This document shows, one piece after another, positions 51,557 to 59,410 of a stretch of DNA of 64,000 nucleotides. Source of the DNA: a virus; the IMG/VR virus record IMGVR_UViG_3300028569_000021, positions 29,778 through 93,777 of that record; one strand, written 5' to 3'. The position numbers and the translations under genes were made by a program. The notes under the pieces are model-generated. The model saw only the letters and a program-made list of their open reading frames with translations, searched no databases and was not told the origin of the DNA. Numbering within the stretch: the stretch's first letter is position 1; every line of letters begins with the position of its first letter.

Positions 51557-53050
51557 ATGTATTTAAAGCAAGAAGAGTCAAATATTTTTTCACGCTATGT
51601 CTCGTTATTAAAAGAACAGAATGCAGCTCCACCTGCTGATGAATCTAATAAACTAGAGGACCCAGAATATTTTAGAATGTTTGAGAATAGATTATTGGCT
51701 AGTATCAATCATCTTTATAAAAATCATAGATTTTATGGCATAACATTGAGAAAGTTAAAGACAGTACCGACTTTAACTGTGCCTACCATGGCTGTAGATG
51801 ATTATAATAATATATTCATTAACCCTAATTTCCTTATAGATGAGTTATCTATAGAAGAAGCGGCAGGTGTATTGGCTCATGAATGCTTGCATATAATAGG
51901 TAAGCATCTGTTTAGACTTGGTAATAGAGATATGTCCTTATGGAACTGGGCTACTGATTTTATTATTAATATGAACTGCTTGCAGGATGGAATGGCTCTT
52001 CCTAAGTTAGGTCTCATACCTCAACAAGACCCTAGTGGTAGGTGGCACGCTAAGGTAAAGGGTAAGAAGGGTGATCTAGATATTGATATTACAGATTTAA
52101 TTCCAGAAGAACTTTACGATATATTAAATGCTAATGCTGAAAAGATAGACCAAAATGGTATGAATCAACAGCAACAGGAGATGGACGAACATATTAATGA
52201 TCAAACAGGAAGACCTCAAATACCTAACAATGCAAGTGATAACGATAGCTATAAAGCAGATGGTCCTAGTGGTGGAGGTAAGTCTAAATCGGCCGGTGAA
52301 AAAGAAGCCCAAGCAGAAGATATAAAAAAGAAATCAATAGGAGAAACTAAAAAGGATCAAAGTAGAGGAATGGGTGGAAGTTTACCTAGAATGATTTCTA
52401 AAGAAGAAGAGACTCCTAGAGTTAATTGGAGACAAATTTTAAAAAGATATTTAAAGGTAAGTGCCTCATCTTATGAAACTTACATGAGACCTAGTAGAAG
52501 AGGTTTAGCGAGAGGAATAATTCAAAAAGGAGAAAGAAGTATTCCTGATAAAGTTGATGTAGTAGTGGCTTGTGATACTAGTGGCTCTATAACTCCTGAA
52601 ATTTTGAATCTTTATACAACAGAAATTATGTCAATTTCTAAAGCGTATAAAAGCGTTTCTATTCTTTTAATTCTATGGACAACAGAAGTTTATTTTGCTG
52701 CAAAAATAGAAAAAGGTACTATAGAACCTATCTATTCTGCTGTAGCGGGTAAAAAAGAAAATATAAATAATAAAACAATAACAATTGCTAATATACCCTA
52801 TAAAGGAGGTGGTACAATATTATCTAGCGTTCATAAGTGGTTTAATGACAACCGTGCGATTGCGGTAACTAAAGCAAAATTATTAATAGTATTTACTGAC
52901 GGTCATGTTGAAGACCAACCTGTATTTCCTAAGCAATTTAATAAGAGGAATACAATTTTTATGGTTAATGATCCTCAATCTGGTGGTATAGATGATATAG
53001 TTAAAAAATATGGTACTGCCATTTATGTAAAAGTTGGTAAATACACATAA
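51557..53050 (+). CDS. Metallopeptidase-like plus VWA domain protein (DUF2201-like) with leader
   Basis: 497 residues. Long-type leader ends LLKE (Glu20). Residues about 50-150 form a putative metallopeptidase: AAGVLAHECLHIIGKH contains HExxH, followed by WNWATDFIINMNC. A charged linker (about 205-285) leads to a VWA domain with a metal-site motif DTSGSI and a late FTDGHVED. The next gene is a MoxR-type ATPase. Such pairs act as ATP-driven protein remodelling or metal-insertion machines in bacteria; the target here is unknown. Confidence 0.75.
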   Translation: MYLKQEESNIFSRYVSLLKEQNAAPPADESNKLEDPEYFRMFENRLLASINHLYKNHRFYGITLRKLKTVPTLTVPTMAVDDYNNIFINPNFLIDELSIEEAAGVLAHECLHIIGKHLFRLGNRDMSLWNWATDFIINMNCLQDGMALPKLGLIPQQDPSGRWHAKVKGKKGDLDIDITDLIPEELYDILNANAEKIDQNGMNQQQQEMDEHINDQTGRPQIPNNASDNDSYKADGPSGGGKSKSAGEKEAQAEDIKKKSIGETKKDQSRGMGGSLPRMISKEEETPRVNWRQILKRYLKVSASSYETYMRPSRRGLARGIIQKGERSIPDKVDVVVACDTSGSITPEILNLYTTEIMSISKAYKSVSILLILWTTEVYFAAKIEKGTIEPIYSAVAGKKENINNKTITIANIPYKGGGTILSSVHKWFNDNRAIAVTKAKLLIVFTDGHVEDQPVFPKQFNKRNTIFMVNDPQSGGIDDIVKKYGTAIYVKVGKYT

Positions 53051-53053
53051 ATA
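53046..53053 (+). promoter_or_regulatory. T4-like late promoter box
   Basis: CATAAATA overlapping the stop of the VWA gene, 6 bases before the ATG at 53060. Confidence 0.6.
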
Positions 53054-53059
53054 AAAAGT

Positions 53060-54682
53060 ATGAAGTTTTTTAACTCTAGTAAAGATGATTTGTTTGATGC
53101 CTATAAGAGTGTTTATATAAAAGAAGCTGTTAACCCTAAGCCAGCACTGCAAAGTGTTCAACCAAAAAAGAAAGCTCCTGCAGTTATAGCGCCTGCACCA
53201 GTTCCTTTCTCTGGTGGTAAAGTAGGTAAACCAGCACAGCAACCTCAAGCTGCAGATGAGATACCATCTGATCCAACACCTGATATAGAAGCAGAAGATA
53301 TTATTAATAAAGCTGCTCCTATGGTTAATGCTATTAATCAAGGTGAAGATTTAGACCTAGAAGACATTTTAAATCAAACAGGTGGCGTTGATGACGTCAA
53401 TTTACCTACTTACAAAGATACAGATTTACCTGAATGGGACTATGAAGATGTAGAACCATTAGTACAAAGATCTTACGACCTTAAAGAACCAATTTTGATA
53501 TATGGTTCTGCTGGTATTGGTAAATCTACTATAATTGAAGATTTTGGTAGAGACATTGCTGCTGCTTCTACAGGTAGAATTTATAAGAACTGGGATGATA
53601 CATCATATCAGGAAAAAGAAGAGATGATGTATCATCCAGAAAAGTACTTTGGAATGGTTAAGATTCTGCCTAACAAGTATACTCCAGAAGATATTCTCGG
53701 TGTACCTAAAGTAATGAATCAAAAAGAATGGCTTGTTACAGATAAATTTATGTGGATTGAATATTTGTCGCGTCCAGGTGCTGCTGGTATTCTATTCCTT
53801 GACGAGCTCAATACTGCTTCAGCGAGAATGCTTTATAGTTTATATGAAGTGGTTCTAGATAAAGCAGCTGCGGGTACGAAATTTGCTCCTGATGTTGCAA
53901 TTATGGCTGCAGGTAACTTAGAAAACGAGCTTAACCCAAACTTAGAGCCACTACCCCAACCTTTAGTAGATAGATTTACAAGCGGTGTGTTAGTAGCTGA
54001 CGTTGACAAATGGGTTGAGTTAGCTAAAAAATGGAAAGTTGATAGAAGAATATTGACGTTTGTTCTTTCTAATCCTAAAGATAATTTTTATGCTGAGCCA
54101 ATTACCGGTGGTGGTGGATCTCCAACACCTAGATCATTAGTGAAGTTTTCTAATATGCTTAAGCATATATATAAAGATTATAGTGATAAGATTAAATCAG
54201 GTGCACTTATTAAGAAACCTATTCTCAGACAAATTGGTAAAGCAGCTGCAGGTAAACTGGGTACTAAATGGGCTAAAAACTTTGTTGAATTTTTAGCTTA
54301 TAGTAGATCATTTAATTTTGCAGACCTCATTAAGGACGCAGCAAATCTTAATAAGAGAAAGAAAGCCGAGATTAGCGCCTTACAATTGTATTTGCTAGGT
54401 AGAGCAGAATGGGCCACAAAACAATTAATAGGCGTCCCGCAAGAAGCCATTAACGATCCTAATGTTAAGGAAGTTATGGAAGGTATTCTTACTGTCTCAA
54501 ATGCTCTTGACAATAATTGGAATATTAACTTATGGGTAATGTTCAAGAAGGATATGGCACCTGAACTGTTTAAATCATTAATGGTATATACTGTTCAAGG
54601 CGATTATAACCCTACAGTGAAAGCTGCAATGGTTGTAAAGATGAAGAAAATTGGTAAAATCTTAAAAGGAGAAACAGAATGA
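53060..54682 (+). CDS. MoxR-type AAA+ ATPase with packaging-type leader
   Basis: 540 residues. Long-type leader ends YIKE (Glu22), then a Pro/Ala/Lys linker to about 125. ATPase core: Walker A GSAGIGKST near 150, Walker B ILFLDELNTAS, sensor 1 in AIMAAGNLENEL with RF arginine (QPLVDRF), and sensor 2 in PTPRSLVKF. Partner of the metallopeptidase-VWA protein directly upstream. It overlaps the next gene by 4 bases, which has a good ribosome site (AAAAGGAG). Confidence 0.85.
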   Translation: MKFFNSSKDDLFDAYKSVYIKEAVNPKPALQSVQPKKKAPAVIAPAPVPFSGGKVGKPAQQPQAADEIPSDPTPDIEAEDIINKAAPMVNAINQGEDLDLEDILNQTGGVDDVNLPTYKDTDLPEWDYEDVEPLVQRSYDLKEPILIYGSAGIGKSTIIEDFGRDIAAASTGRIYKNWDDTSYQEKEEMMYHPEKYFGMVKILPNKYTPEDILGVPKVMNQKEWLVTDKFMWIEYLSRPGAAGILFLDELNTASARMLYSLYEVVLDKAAAGTKFAPDVAIMAAGNLENELNPNLEPLPQPLVDRFTSGVLVADVDKWVELAKKWKVDRRILTFVLSNPKDNFYAEPITGGGGSPTPRSLVKFSNMLKHIYKDYSDKIKSGALIKKPILRQIGKAAAGKLGTKWAKNFVEFLAYSRSFNFADLIKDAANLNKRKKAEISALQLYLLGRAEWATKQLIGVPQEAINDPNVKEVMEGILTVSNALDNNWNINLWVMFKKDMAPELFKSLMVYTVQGDYNPTVKAAMVVKMKKIGKILKGETE

Positions 54683-55173
54683 CAAAACAAATTAAAGAAG
54701 CAAAGAAATTAGCAGCAGATTATTTTTATAGAAAAAGAAAGTTAACAGAAAAGGAAAGATTCCTTGTAGAGAGCTCTCCCTTTGGATATGTTCTTAAACC
54801 TGCTGAAACTGCTACAAAATTTAATAAAATTTTAGAACAGTATGGTATGGACAATGGTGTAATTGATCTTATGGATGTACCGGAAGGTCTTCCTAGAAGA
54901 AAGCCAAACTATACACCCTGGATTAAAAAGCATTACGTTAAAGAATTGCTTGATCAAATTGAAGAAAAATTTAACGTTGGTATGTATAATGTAGGGGTGG
55001 GTAAATATAAAAATATCGATTGTGATATTTTAAAGCAATTTATACATAATTTTGTTGTAAGAAATAGAATACAAAGCGGTAGCCAAGATACAGCAGAAGA
55101 GCTTTTAGACATTGCTAATAACTGCGGTGACGTTTACAAAGTAATGTATAAGCTTTATTTTCTAGCAAAATAA
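54679..55173 (+). CDS. Hypothetical protein in the VWA/MoxR operon
   Basis: 164 residues, helical and basic: KKLAADYFYRKRKLTEKERF, then PNYTPWIKKHYVKELLDQIE. No leader. Coupled to the ATPase by an ATGA overlap and preceded by AAAAGGAG. It may be an adaptor or substrate of the ATPase pair; no family is recognised. Confidence 0.65.
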   Translation: MTKQIKEAKKLAADYFYRKRKLTEKERFLVESSPFGYVLKPAETATKFNKILEQYGMDNGVIDLMDVPEGLPRRKPNYTPWIKKHYVKELLDQIEEKFNVGMYNVGVGKYKNIDCDILKQFIHNFVVRNRIQSGSQDTAEELLDIANNCGDVYKVMYKLYFLAK

Positions 55174-55179
55174 AGCAAA

Positions 55180-55707
55180 ATGCGAGAGCTGATAGATAAG
55201 TTAGTAAGTGATATTGTTTTAAATAAAAAAGAACAATCTTTTGTTAAGACTATGGCTTCAAGTCTTGTTAAAACAAAGCTTTTAAATAATAGTCATTTTT
55301 ATGAAACTTTGTTTTTAATTAAAAGATTCTTTAATGCACCTAAAGTTGGTATTAGAGTTGTAGATGACCTACAGTGGGTAAGAATGGGCCCTGAGTGTAA
55401 GTCAATATTTGAAAAATATAATTATAAGTATCATTATCGTTATGATGGAGAGTCAATGGAAGACATATTTGCCATATTTAAAAAGTTTTGTATTAACCAT
55501 GGAGCAGATATAAAAGCAGGTATAAGTCCTGAAAACGATAAAAAATTACAAATTCCTTTACAGATGGCAGAAGAGCTTTTTAATCTTGCTTTTAGAGAGA
55601 CTCTTGCTAGACACAAAAATGATCCTACAATTAAAGAATACTTAATAATGAGAGATATACCTGAAGATGTGGATGATGTTTTCGGGGATTTAACTTCTGC
55701 GTTATAA
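55180..55707 (+). CDS. Hypothetical protein with FGDL-type C-terminal tag
   Basis: 175 residues. No leader, but the end, EDVDDVFGDLTSAL, matches the C-terminal tag of the 56.4-59.4 kb proteins. The body is helical with basic aromatic stretches (YNYKYHYRYDGESMEDIF). It lies 6 bases after the previous gene, the last member of the VWA/MoxR unit, and links that unit to the tag-bearing set. Confidence 0.6.
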   Translation: MRELIDKLVSDIVLNKKEQSFVKTMASSLVKTKLLNNSHFYETLFLIKRFFNAPKVGIRVVDDLQWVRMGPECKSIFEKYNYKYHYRYDGESMEDIFAIFKKFCINHGADIKAGISPENDKKLQIPLQMAEELFNLAFRETLARHKNDPTIKEYLIMRDIPEDVDDVFGDLTSAL

Positions 55708-55839
55708 TTTTTTTTCTTTTTTAACTTCTTTTATTAATGTAGTACATTCTAATAAAAGTCTATCTAGCTCCATACATTCCTCAAATGTTGGTTCTTCTAT
55801 TAACATTAACTCATCTATTTTTTTAATCTTTTCTTCCAT
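55702..55839 (-). CDS. Small acidic protein, 45 residues
   Basis: ATG at 55839 opens a 45-codon frame (MEEKIKKIDELMLIEEPTFE at the start) ending at TAA 55702. Entirely helical, Glu/Lys/Leu-rich, with two Cys. It overlaps the SemiSWEET-like gene by 17 bases in the same direction, so it completes a three-gene unit. Its 3' end overlaps the convergent 55180 gene by 6 bases. Function unknown. Confidence 0.55.
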   Translation of the reverse strand: MEEKIKKIDELMLIEEPTFEECMELDRLLLECTTLIKEVKKEKKL

Positions 55840-56110
55840 TGTCTTTATTCCTATACCAAAAATATAAAAGAACTCCAGATGTAATAATACCTGTAACGTA
55901 ATTCATGACCCACCACAAACCAAATACGTTATGGTACATATAAAGTAAACCAAATATATATCCAGACATAGATAGTATAATCATCAGTGGAGACAAATCA
56001 GAAGAGCTTTTAGTTTTAATAATCTTTATAATTTGAGGTAAAAAGCATGACATAAATGATAGAGTCATTAATATTCCGCACACCTCTCTTAGTATATCTT
56101 TTGTTGTCAT
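55823..56110 (-). CDS. PQ-loop (SemiSWEET-like) membrane protein
   Basis: 95 residues, three membrane segments: ILREVCGILMTLSFMSCFLP, LMIILSMSGYIFGLLYMYH and WWVMNYVTGIITSGVLLYFW. The FLPQIIKIIKTKSSSDLSP stretch is the PQ-loop signature. Bacterial SemiSWEETs of this size form dimers that move sugars across the inner membrane. Its start overlaps the upstream gene by 4 bases. A transporter in a phage is unusual; the substrate is unknown. Confidence 0.75.
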   Translation of the reverse strand: MTTKDILREVCGILMTLSFMSCFLPQIIKIIKTKSSSDLSPLMIILSMSGYIFGLLYMYHNVFGLWWVMNYVTGIITSGVLLYFWYRNKDNGRKD

Positions 56111-56370
56111 CCGTTAATAAGTTGAGTGTTTGTTGTCAATTTAAGATATCCATCAACAAGAGAAGTGTTGTTATATATTTGAGATTCCTTTTCTACTACT
56201 CCTATATACTTATTATAGGGCAACCTAAAGCCGCAACAAAGAAGAAAATTTTCAAAACCTCTGCACATTTCTTCTATATTACCACAATCTGTATTGATTG
56301 TATAATTAATCTTTGAGTCTGTACCGTGAGTAGTTTTATAACTAAAAGTTATAGTAGTAAGCTTTTCCAT
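56107..56370 (-). CDS. Hypothetical protein, 87 residues
   Basis: The frame opens at 56385; ATG 56370 (MEKLTTITFSYKT) is the more natural start. Contains CRGFENFLLCCGFRLP, a stretch I have a sense of from other phage small proteins, with three Cys. Ends in a beta-rich, Asn/Thr-rich tail. Coupled to the SemiSWEET-like gene. Function unknown. Confidence 0.6.
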   Translation of the reverse strand: MEKLTTITFSYKTTHGTDSKINYTINTDCGNIEEMCRGFENFLLCCGFRLPYNKYIGVVEKESQIYNNTSLVDGYLKLTTNTQLING

Positions 56371-56411
56371 AACTATATTATACAATACCTAAACAACTAA
56401 TCAAGATATAA

Positions 56412-56936
56412 TTAAAGTTCATTTAAGATATCTCTAAATGTATTAGAAACTTCTTTATCTGCTTTATCTAGACCATAAACTTCATTCTCTCTATATTTTT
56501 TATAAGCAATAACATCTTTCTCCACTACATGACCTGGTGTAAAATAATATACAGTATCTAGAAGTACTTTTTGTATTTTAAGTTTTACTTTTTTAATAGC
56601 ATTTTCTTCGTTTTCTTCATCAATATTTTGCTGATTTGATAACTCATCATTTAGGATACTATTAATTGTATAATTAAGAGAGCGTACATGTGTAAAGATA
56701 TTAACAAATGTATCTAGCATCTTACCTCTACCGTGTAAAACAGGTTTAAGTATTTCGACAACAAGACGAATAATAACTAAATTAATTTCTTGCAATAGTC
56801 TTGGCCTATCATTATTCATTTTATTATATATTACTATACATTCTTTTGCAGATTTTGTTATTATGTCATCCTCTCTTTGGGTGAGAGTCTCTCTAATATT
56901 ATTCTCTAATAAGTACCTGACCTTCTGATAAAACAT
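56412..56936 (-). CDS. Hypothetical protein with packaging leader and shared C-terminal tag
   Basis: 174 residues. Leader MFYQKVRYLLE (Glu11) and C-terminal tag VSNTFRDILNEL. The body is all helical (INLVIIRLVVEILKPVLHG, AIKKVKLKIQKVLLDTVYYF). It has the same overall plan as the plus-strand cassette at 57.1-59.4 kb but lies on the opposite strand. Function unknown. Confidence 0.6.
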   Translation of the reverse strand: MFYQKVRYLLENNIRETLTQREDDIITKSAKECIVIYNKMNNDRPRLLQEINLVIIRLVVEILKPVLHGRGKMLDTFVNIFTHVRSLNYTINSILNDELSNQQNIDEENEENAIKKVKLKIQKVLLDTVYYFTPGHVVEKDVIAYKKYRENEVYGLDKADKEVSNTFRDILNEL

Positions 56937-56947
56937 TAAAAGTATTT

Positions 56948-56971
56948 AATAGCTGTAAGCCACTCGTCAGC
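56948..56971 (+). repeat. 24-bp repeat, left copy
   Basis: 22 of 24 bases match 59517-59540. The two copies flank the five-gene cassette in the same orientation. On the minus strand this copy reads YVKKTADEWLTAI, a possible remnant of a gene end. Confidence 0.7.
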
Positions 56972-57015
56972 TGTTTTTTTAACATAAATAAATTAAAAGA
57001 ATAAAGATGTTCTAA

Positions 57016-57078
57016 TGTATTGTTTGGCGTGATCAAAAAGCATCAGATACCTTTGGAGATTTGTATAATGAATTATGA
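57016..57078 (+). pseudogene. 3' remnant of a lost cassette gene
   Basis: After a TAA at 57013-57015 the frame reads CIVWRDQKAS and then DTFGDLYNEL followed by TGA. The last ten residues match the C-terminal tag of the genes downstream. No start is present. The TGA overlaps the ATG of the next gene, the same junction used within the cassette, so this is most likely the end of a deleted paralogue. Confidence 0.7.
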
Positions 57079-57515
57079 TAAAGAGAAGCTTTAAAAAATA
57101 CATGACAGAAAACGGACCGGAAGTTATAGAAAAGAATTTCTATATTGAAGGTGAGGAAGATCCTACCTTGCAATATATTATAAGAGTACCTCTAAAAGTA
57201 AAAGAAGATGGACAGATAGAAGTTTTAGATAACCTGCGCAGGAGGACGGAAATTTTTTATCTCAAAACAACAAAGGATGTAAAGAGTACGAAAGATACAA
57301 GTTATAAGACTGTATATAATATAGGATATTTAAATTATACATTTAAAAAAGGCATTTCGATAGGACAAAACTATGATAGGTATAATCTAAGGCCTGTAAT
57401 AGACTTTTTCTTTAAACTTGCGCCTACAGCTGTGAGAGAGTATAATACAGATATTATATTTGCTTCAGAAAAAGAAACACAAGATATTTTTGGAGATTTA
57501 TTTAACGAAGTATGA
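57075..57515 (+). CDS. Cassette protein A (leader plus C-terminal tag)
   Basis: 146 residues. Leader ends YMTE (Glu12); tag TQDIFGDLFNEV. The body is beta-rich and shares VIEKNFYIEGEEDPTLQYII with the same region of the next protein (KNFYVGDDEPNLQYHI), so A and B are paralogues. The start ATG lies inside the remnant's last codons; the stop overlaps the next ATG. Function unknown. Confidence 0.65.
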   Translation: MIKRSFKKYMTENGPEVIEKNFYIEGEEDPTLQYIIRVPLKVKEDGQIEVLDNLRRRTEIFYLKTTKDVKSTKDTSYKTVYNIGYLNYTFKKGISIGQNYDRYNLRPVIDFFFKLAPTAVREYNTDIIFASEKETQDIFGDLFNEV

Positions 57516-57982
57516 AACCGTTTAAAACATTTATATTGGAAAATAAAAAAACTAGCTCTCTTGAGATAATGAGCAAGAATTTTTATGTCGGTGATGATGA
57601 ACCTAATCTTCAATACCATATCGAATTAAGCTCTATTCATAATTTTGTAATATATGTACCTCTGATAGTTAATGATAAAGAAAATATATCTGTTAAGACG
57701 AGCCTTAGTAATAGTATCGATTTTTGGTATAGGTTGCCAAGTCAACAGGGACCTAATGATGCATTAAGATGGAAAATATATGCTCGTGGTAAAAAAGATC
57801 TTAAAAGCCTTATATATTATACAAATAGTGGGGTAACATTAAATAAAAAAGAGAAGGAAATATTATCTAATTTTTATAAAGATATAATTGATGGTAATAT
57901 TAAAGAGTATAATGATAAGATTAACTTTGGAGATGATGAGGATGTAAAAAATACGTTTGGAGATATTTACAATGAACTTTGA
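57512..57982 (+). CDS. Cassette protein B (leader plus C-terminal tag)
   Basis: 156 residues. Leader MKPFKTFILE (Glu10); tag DVKNTFGDIYNEL. Paralogue of A by the KNFYVGDDEPNLQYHIELS region and VPLIVND. The bases coding NEL-stop also contain the ATG of the next gene in another frame. Function unknown. Confidence 0.65.
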   Translation: MKPFKTFILENKKTSSLEIMSKNFYVGDDEPNLQYHIELSSIHNFVIYVPLIVNDKENISVKTSLSNSIDFWYRLPSQQGPNDALRWKIYARGKKDLKSLIYYTNSGVTLNKKEKEILSNFYKDIIDGNIKEYNDKINFGDDEDVKNTFGDIYNEL

Positions 57983-58439
57983 TAAATTAATAGATATAAT
58001 ATTAGAAAATAATAGAGGTTATGTAATAATAAATAAAGAGTTAATTGCTAACAATTGGGATAAATATGACGATCCTCAAATTAGATTTGAGCTAGAGATA
58101 GATGGAGTATACCACGAGTGTTATTTTCCTTTAGATTATAAAGATGTAAAGTTTAATACCTTAAAAGTAGAAACAAAAAAGTGGGATTTTGCGTTATGGC
58201 GAAAAGATAAAATAACTAAAAAAGTTAACTTGATAGGTAGTATCGTTAAGCCATCAGAGGATAAAGAAGAGATGATGCTTAAATTAGCTAAAAGTAAACT
58301 TGATAAAAAGCACAAAGAAATAATGGCAGATTTATTAGATATAGCGTTTCAAATGCTGGAAGACCATAATAACGAGCAAATGACAAATGGTAAAAGTGAA
58401 GTATATGATGTGTTTAAGGATACATTTGATGAATTATAA
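57972..58439 (+). CDS. Cassette protein C (leader plus C-terminal tag)
   Basis: 155 residues from ATG 57972; the frame is open a little further, to 57957, but the internal ATG gives the leader MNFDKLIDIILE (Glu12). Tag VYDVFKDTFDEL. The body differs from A and B: strands (FELEIDGVYHECYFPLDY) then a long Lys/Leu helix. Function unknown. Confidence 0.65.
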   Translation: MNFDKLIDIILENNRGYVIINKELIANNWDKYDDPQIRFELEIDGVYHECYFPLDYKDVKFNTLKVETKKWDFALWRKDKITKKVNLIGSIVKPSEDKEEMMLKLAKSKLDKKHKEIMADLLDIAFQMLEDHNNEQMTNGKSEVYDVFKDTFDEL

Positions 58440-58441
58440 TT

Positions 58442-58927
58442 ATGTTTTATAAAAAAATAAATAGTATATTAGAGGAAGCTGCTACAAGGCCTCCTTTTGA
58501 AATGTTATTGGAAGGTAAGACGGTACAGGAGAACTATACAGCTATATCACCATTAGATTACTCTGATGTGGTAATAAGAGTAAGACACGGTGATGAGCGT
58601 AAATTAATGTTCTTTGAAAGATATAAAGTCACCAGCGATAAGAAGGAAAACTTAAAGTATATTAAAGATGAGTTAGTACCTAAGTTACCAGAAGGTGTTG
58701 ATGCACAGTGGGAAAAACATTACTTAGTTTACGGAATGGAAATAATGGTCAGGTATAGTGTATACAATGATGATGGGTTTTATCAAAGATGTGTATATAT
58801 AGTAAAGTATCCTAAGACTTGGAGTTCAGAATTATGGAAGGATGACCTCTTTGAAGCTTACTTGAAACCTACAAACTTAACAGGTGATGTTAAGGATGTA
58901 TTTGGAGATGTATATGGTGAACTTTAA
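58442..58927 (+). CDS. Cassette protein D (leader plus C-terminal tag)
   Basis: 161 residues. Leader MFYKKINSILE (Glu11), continuing EAATRPPFEML, coded by the same 44 bases as in protein E. Tag DVKDVFGDVYGEL. The body is beta-rich with VVIRVRHGDERKLMFFERY. It starts 2 bases after C. Function unknown. Confidence 0.65.
   Translation: MFYKKINSILEEAATRPPFEMLLEGKTVQENYTAISPLDYSDVVIRVRHGDERKLMFFERYKVTSDKKENLKYIKDELVPKLPEGVDAQWEKHYLVYGMEIMVRYSVYNDDGFYQRCVYIVKYPKTWSSELWKDDLFEAYLKPTNLTGDVKDVFGDVYGEL
58465..58508 (+). repeat. 44-bp exact direct repeat (second copy 58943-58986)
   Basis: The stretch beginning TATATTAGAGGAAGCTGCTA is identical in genes D and E, 478 bases apart. It codes the end of the leader and the next residues. 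The flanking bodies differ, so the leader region was copied or recombined separately from the body. Confidence 0.9.
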
Positions 58928-59402
58928 TAAAACCGTAAAGTATATATTAGAGGAAGCTGCTACAAGGCCTCCTTTTGAAATGTTATCGGAATTAAACTAT
59001 TCTAGTATTTTACTACTACAAAATAAACAGCATTATATAGGAAGAAATGCGTTTGGAAAAGTTTTTGATATTAAAAAAGGTAAGTTGTTTTATGGGCCTA
59101 GATCTAGAGCTAATGGCATGATACTCATTAAAGGACGTAATGAATGGATAAAAAATATTAAAAAGAACTGGCGTAAGGGACATATTGTAGGGGGAGGTGA
59201 ACTAAGAAGATACTTAGATTCTGCGTCTAGAGAAAAAGTTATAAATGATGATGATATAAAATATGTTGTTAACGATTTAAGTATACTTCCTAAGTTTACA
59301 ACACTATTTACTGGTAAGTTAGTTTATCTTGAACCAACAGATTGGGAACAAGCACCACAAGAAGTAAAGAATGTATTTACGGATATGTTCGAAGAGATGT
59401 AA
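58914..59402 (+). CDS. Cassette protein E (leader plus C-terminal tag)
   Basis: 162 residues from ATG 58914, inside the tag codons of D; the frame is open from 58884, but only the later start gives the leader (MVNFNKTVKYILE, Glu13). The segment EEAATRPPFEML repeats that of D. Tag VKNVFTDMFEEM. The body has basic GRNAFGKVFDIKKGKLFYGP and differs from D. Function unknown. Confidence 0.65.
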   Translation: MVNFNKTVKYILEEAATRPPFEMLSELNYSSILLLQNKQHYIGRNAFGKVFDIKKGKLFYGPRSRANGMILIKGRNEWIKNIKKNWRKGHIVGGGELRRYLDSASREKVINDDDIKYVVNDLSILPKFTTLFTGKLVYLEPTDWEQAPQEVKNVFTDMFEEM

Positions 59403-59410
59403 ATACTAAT

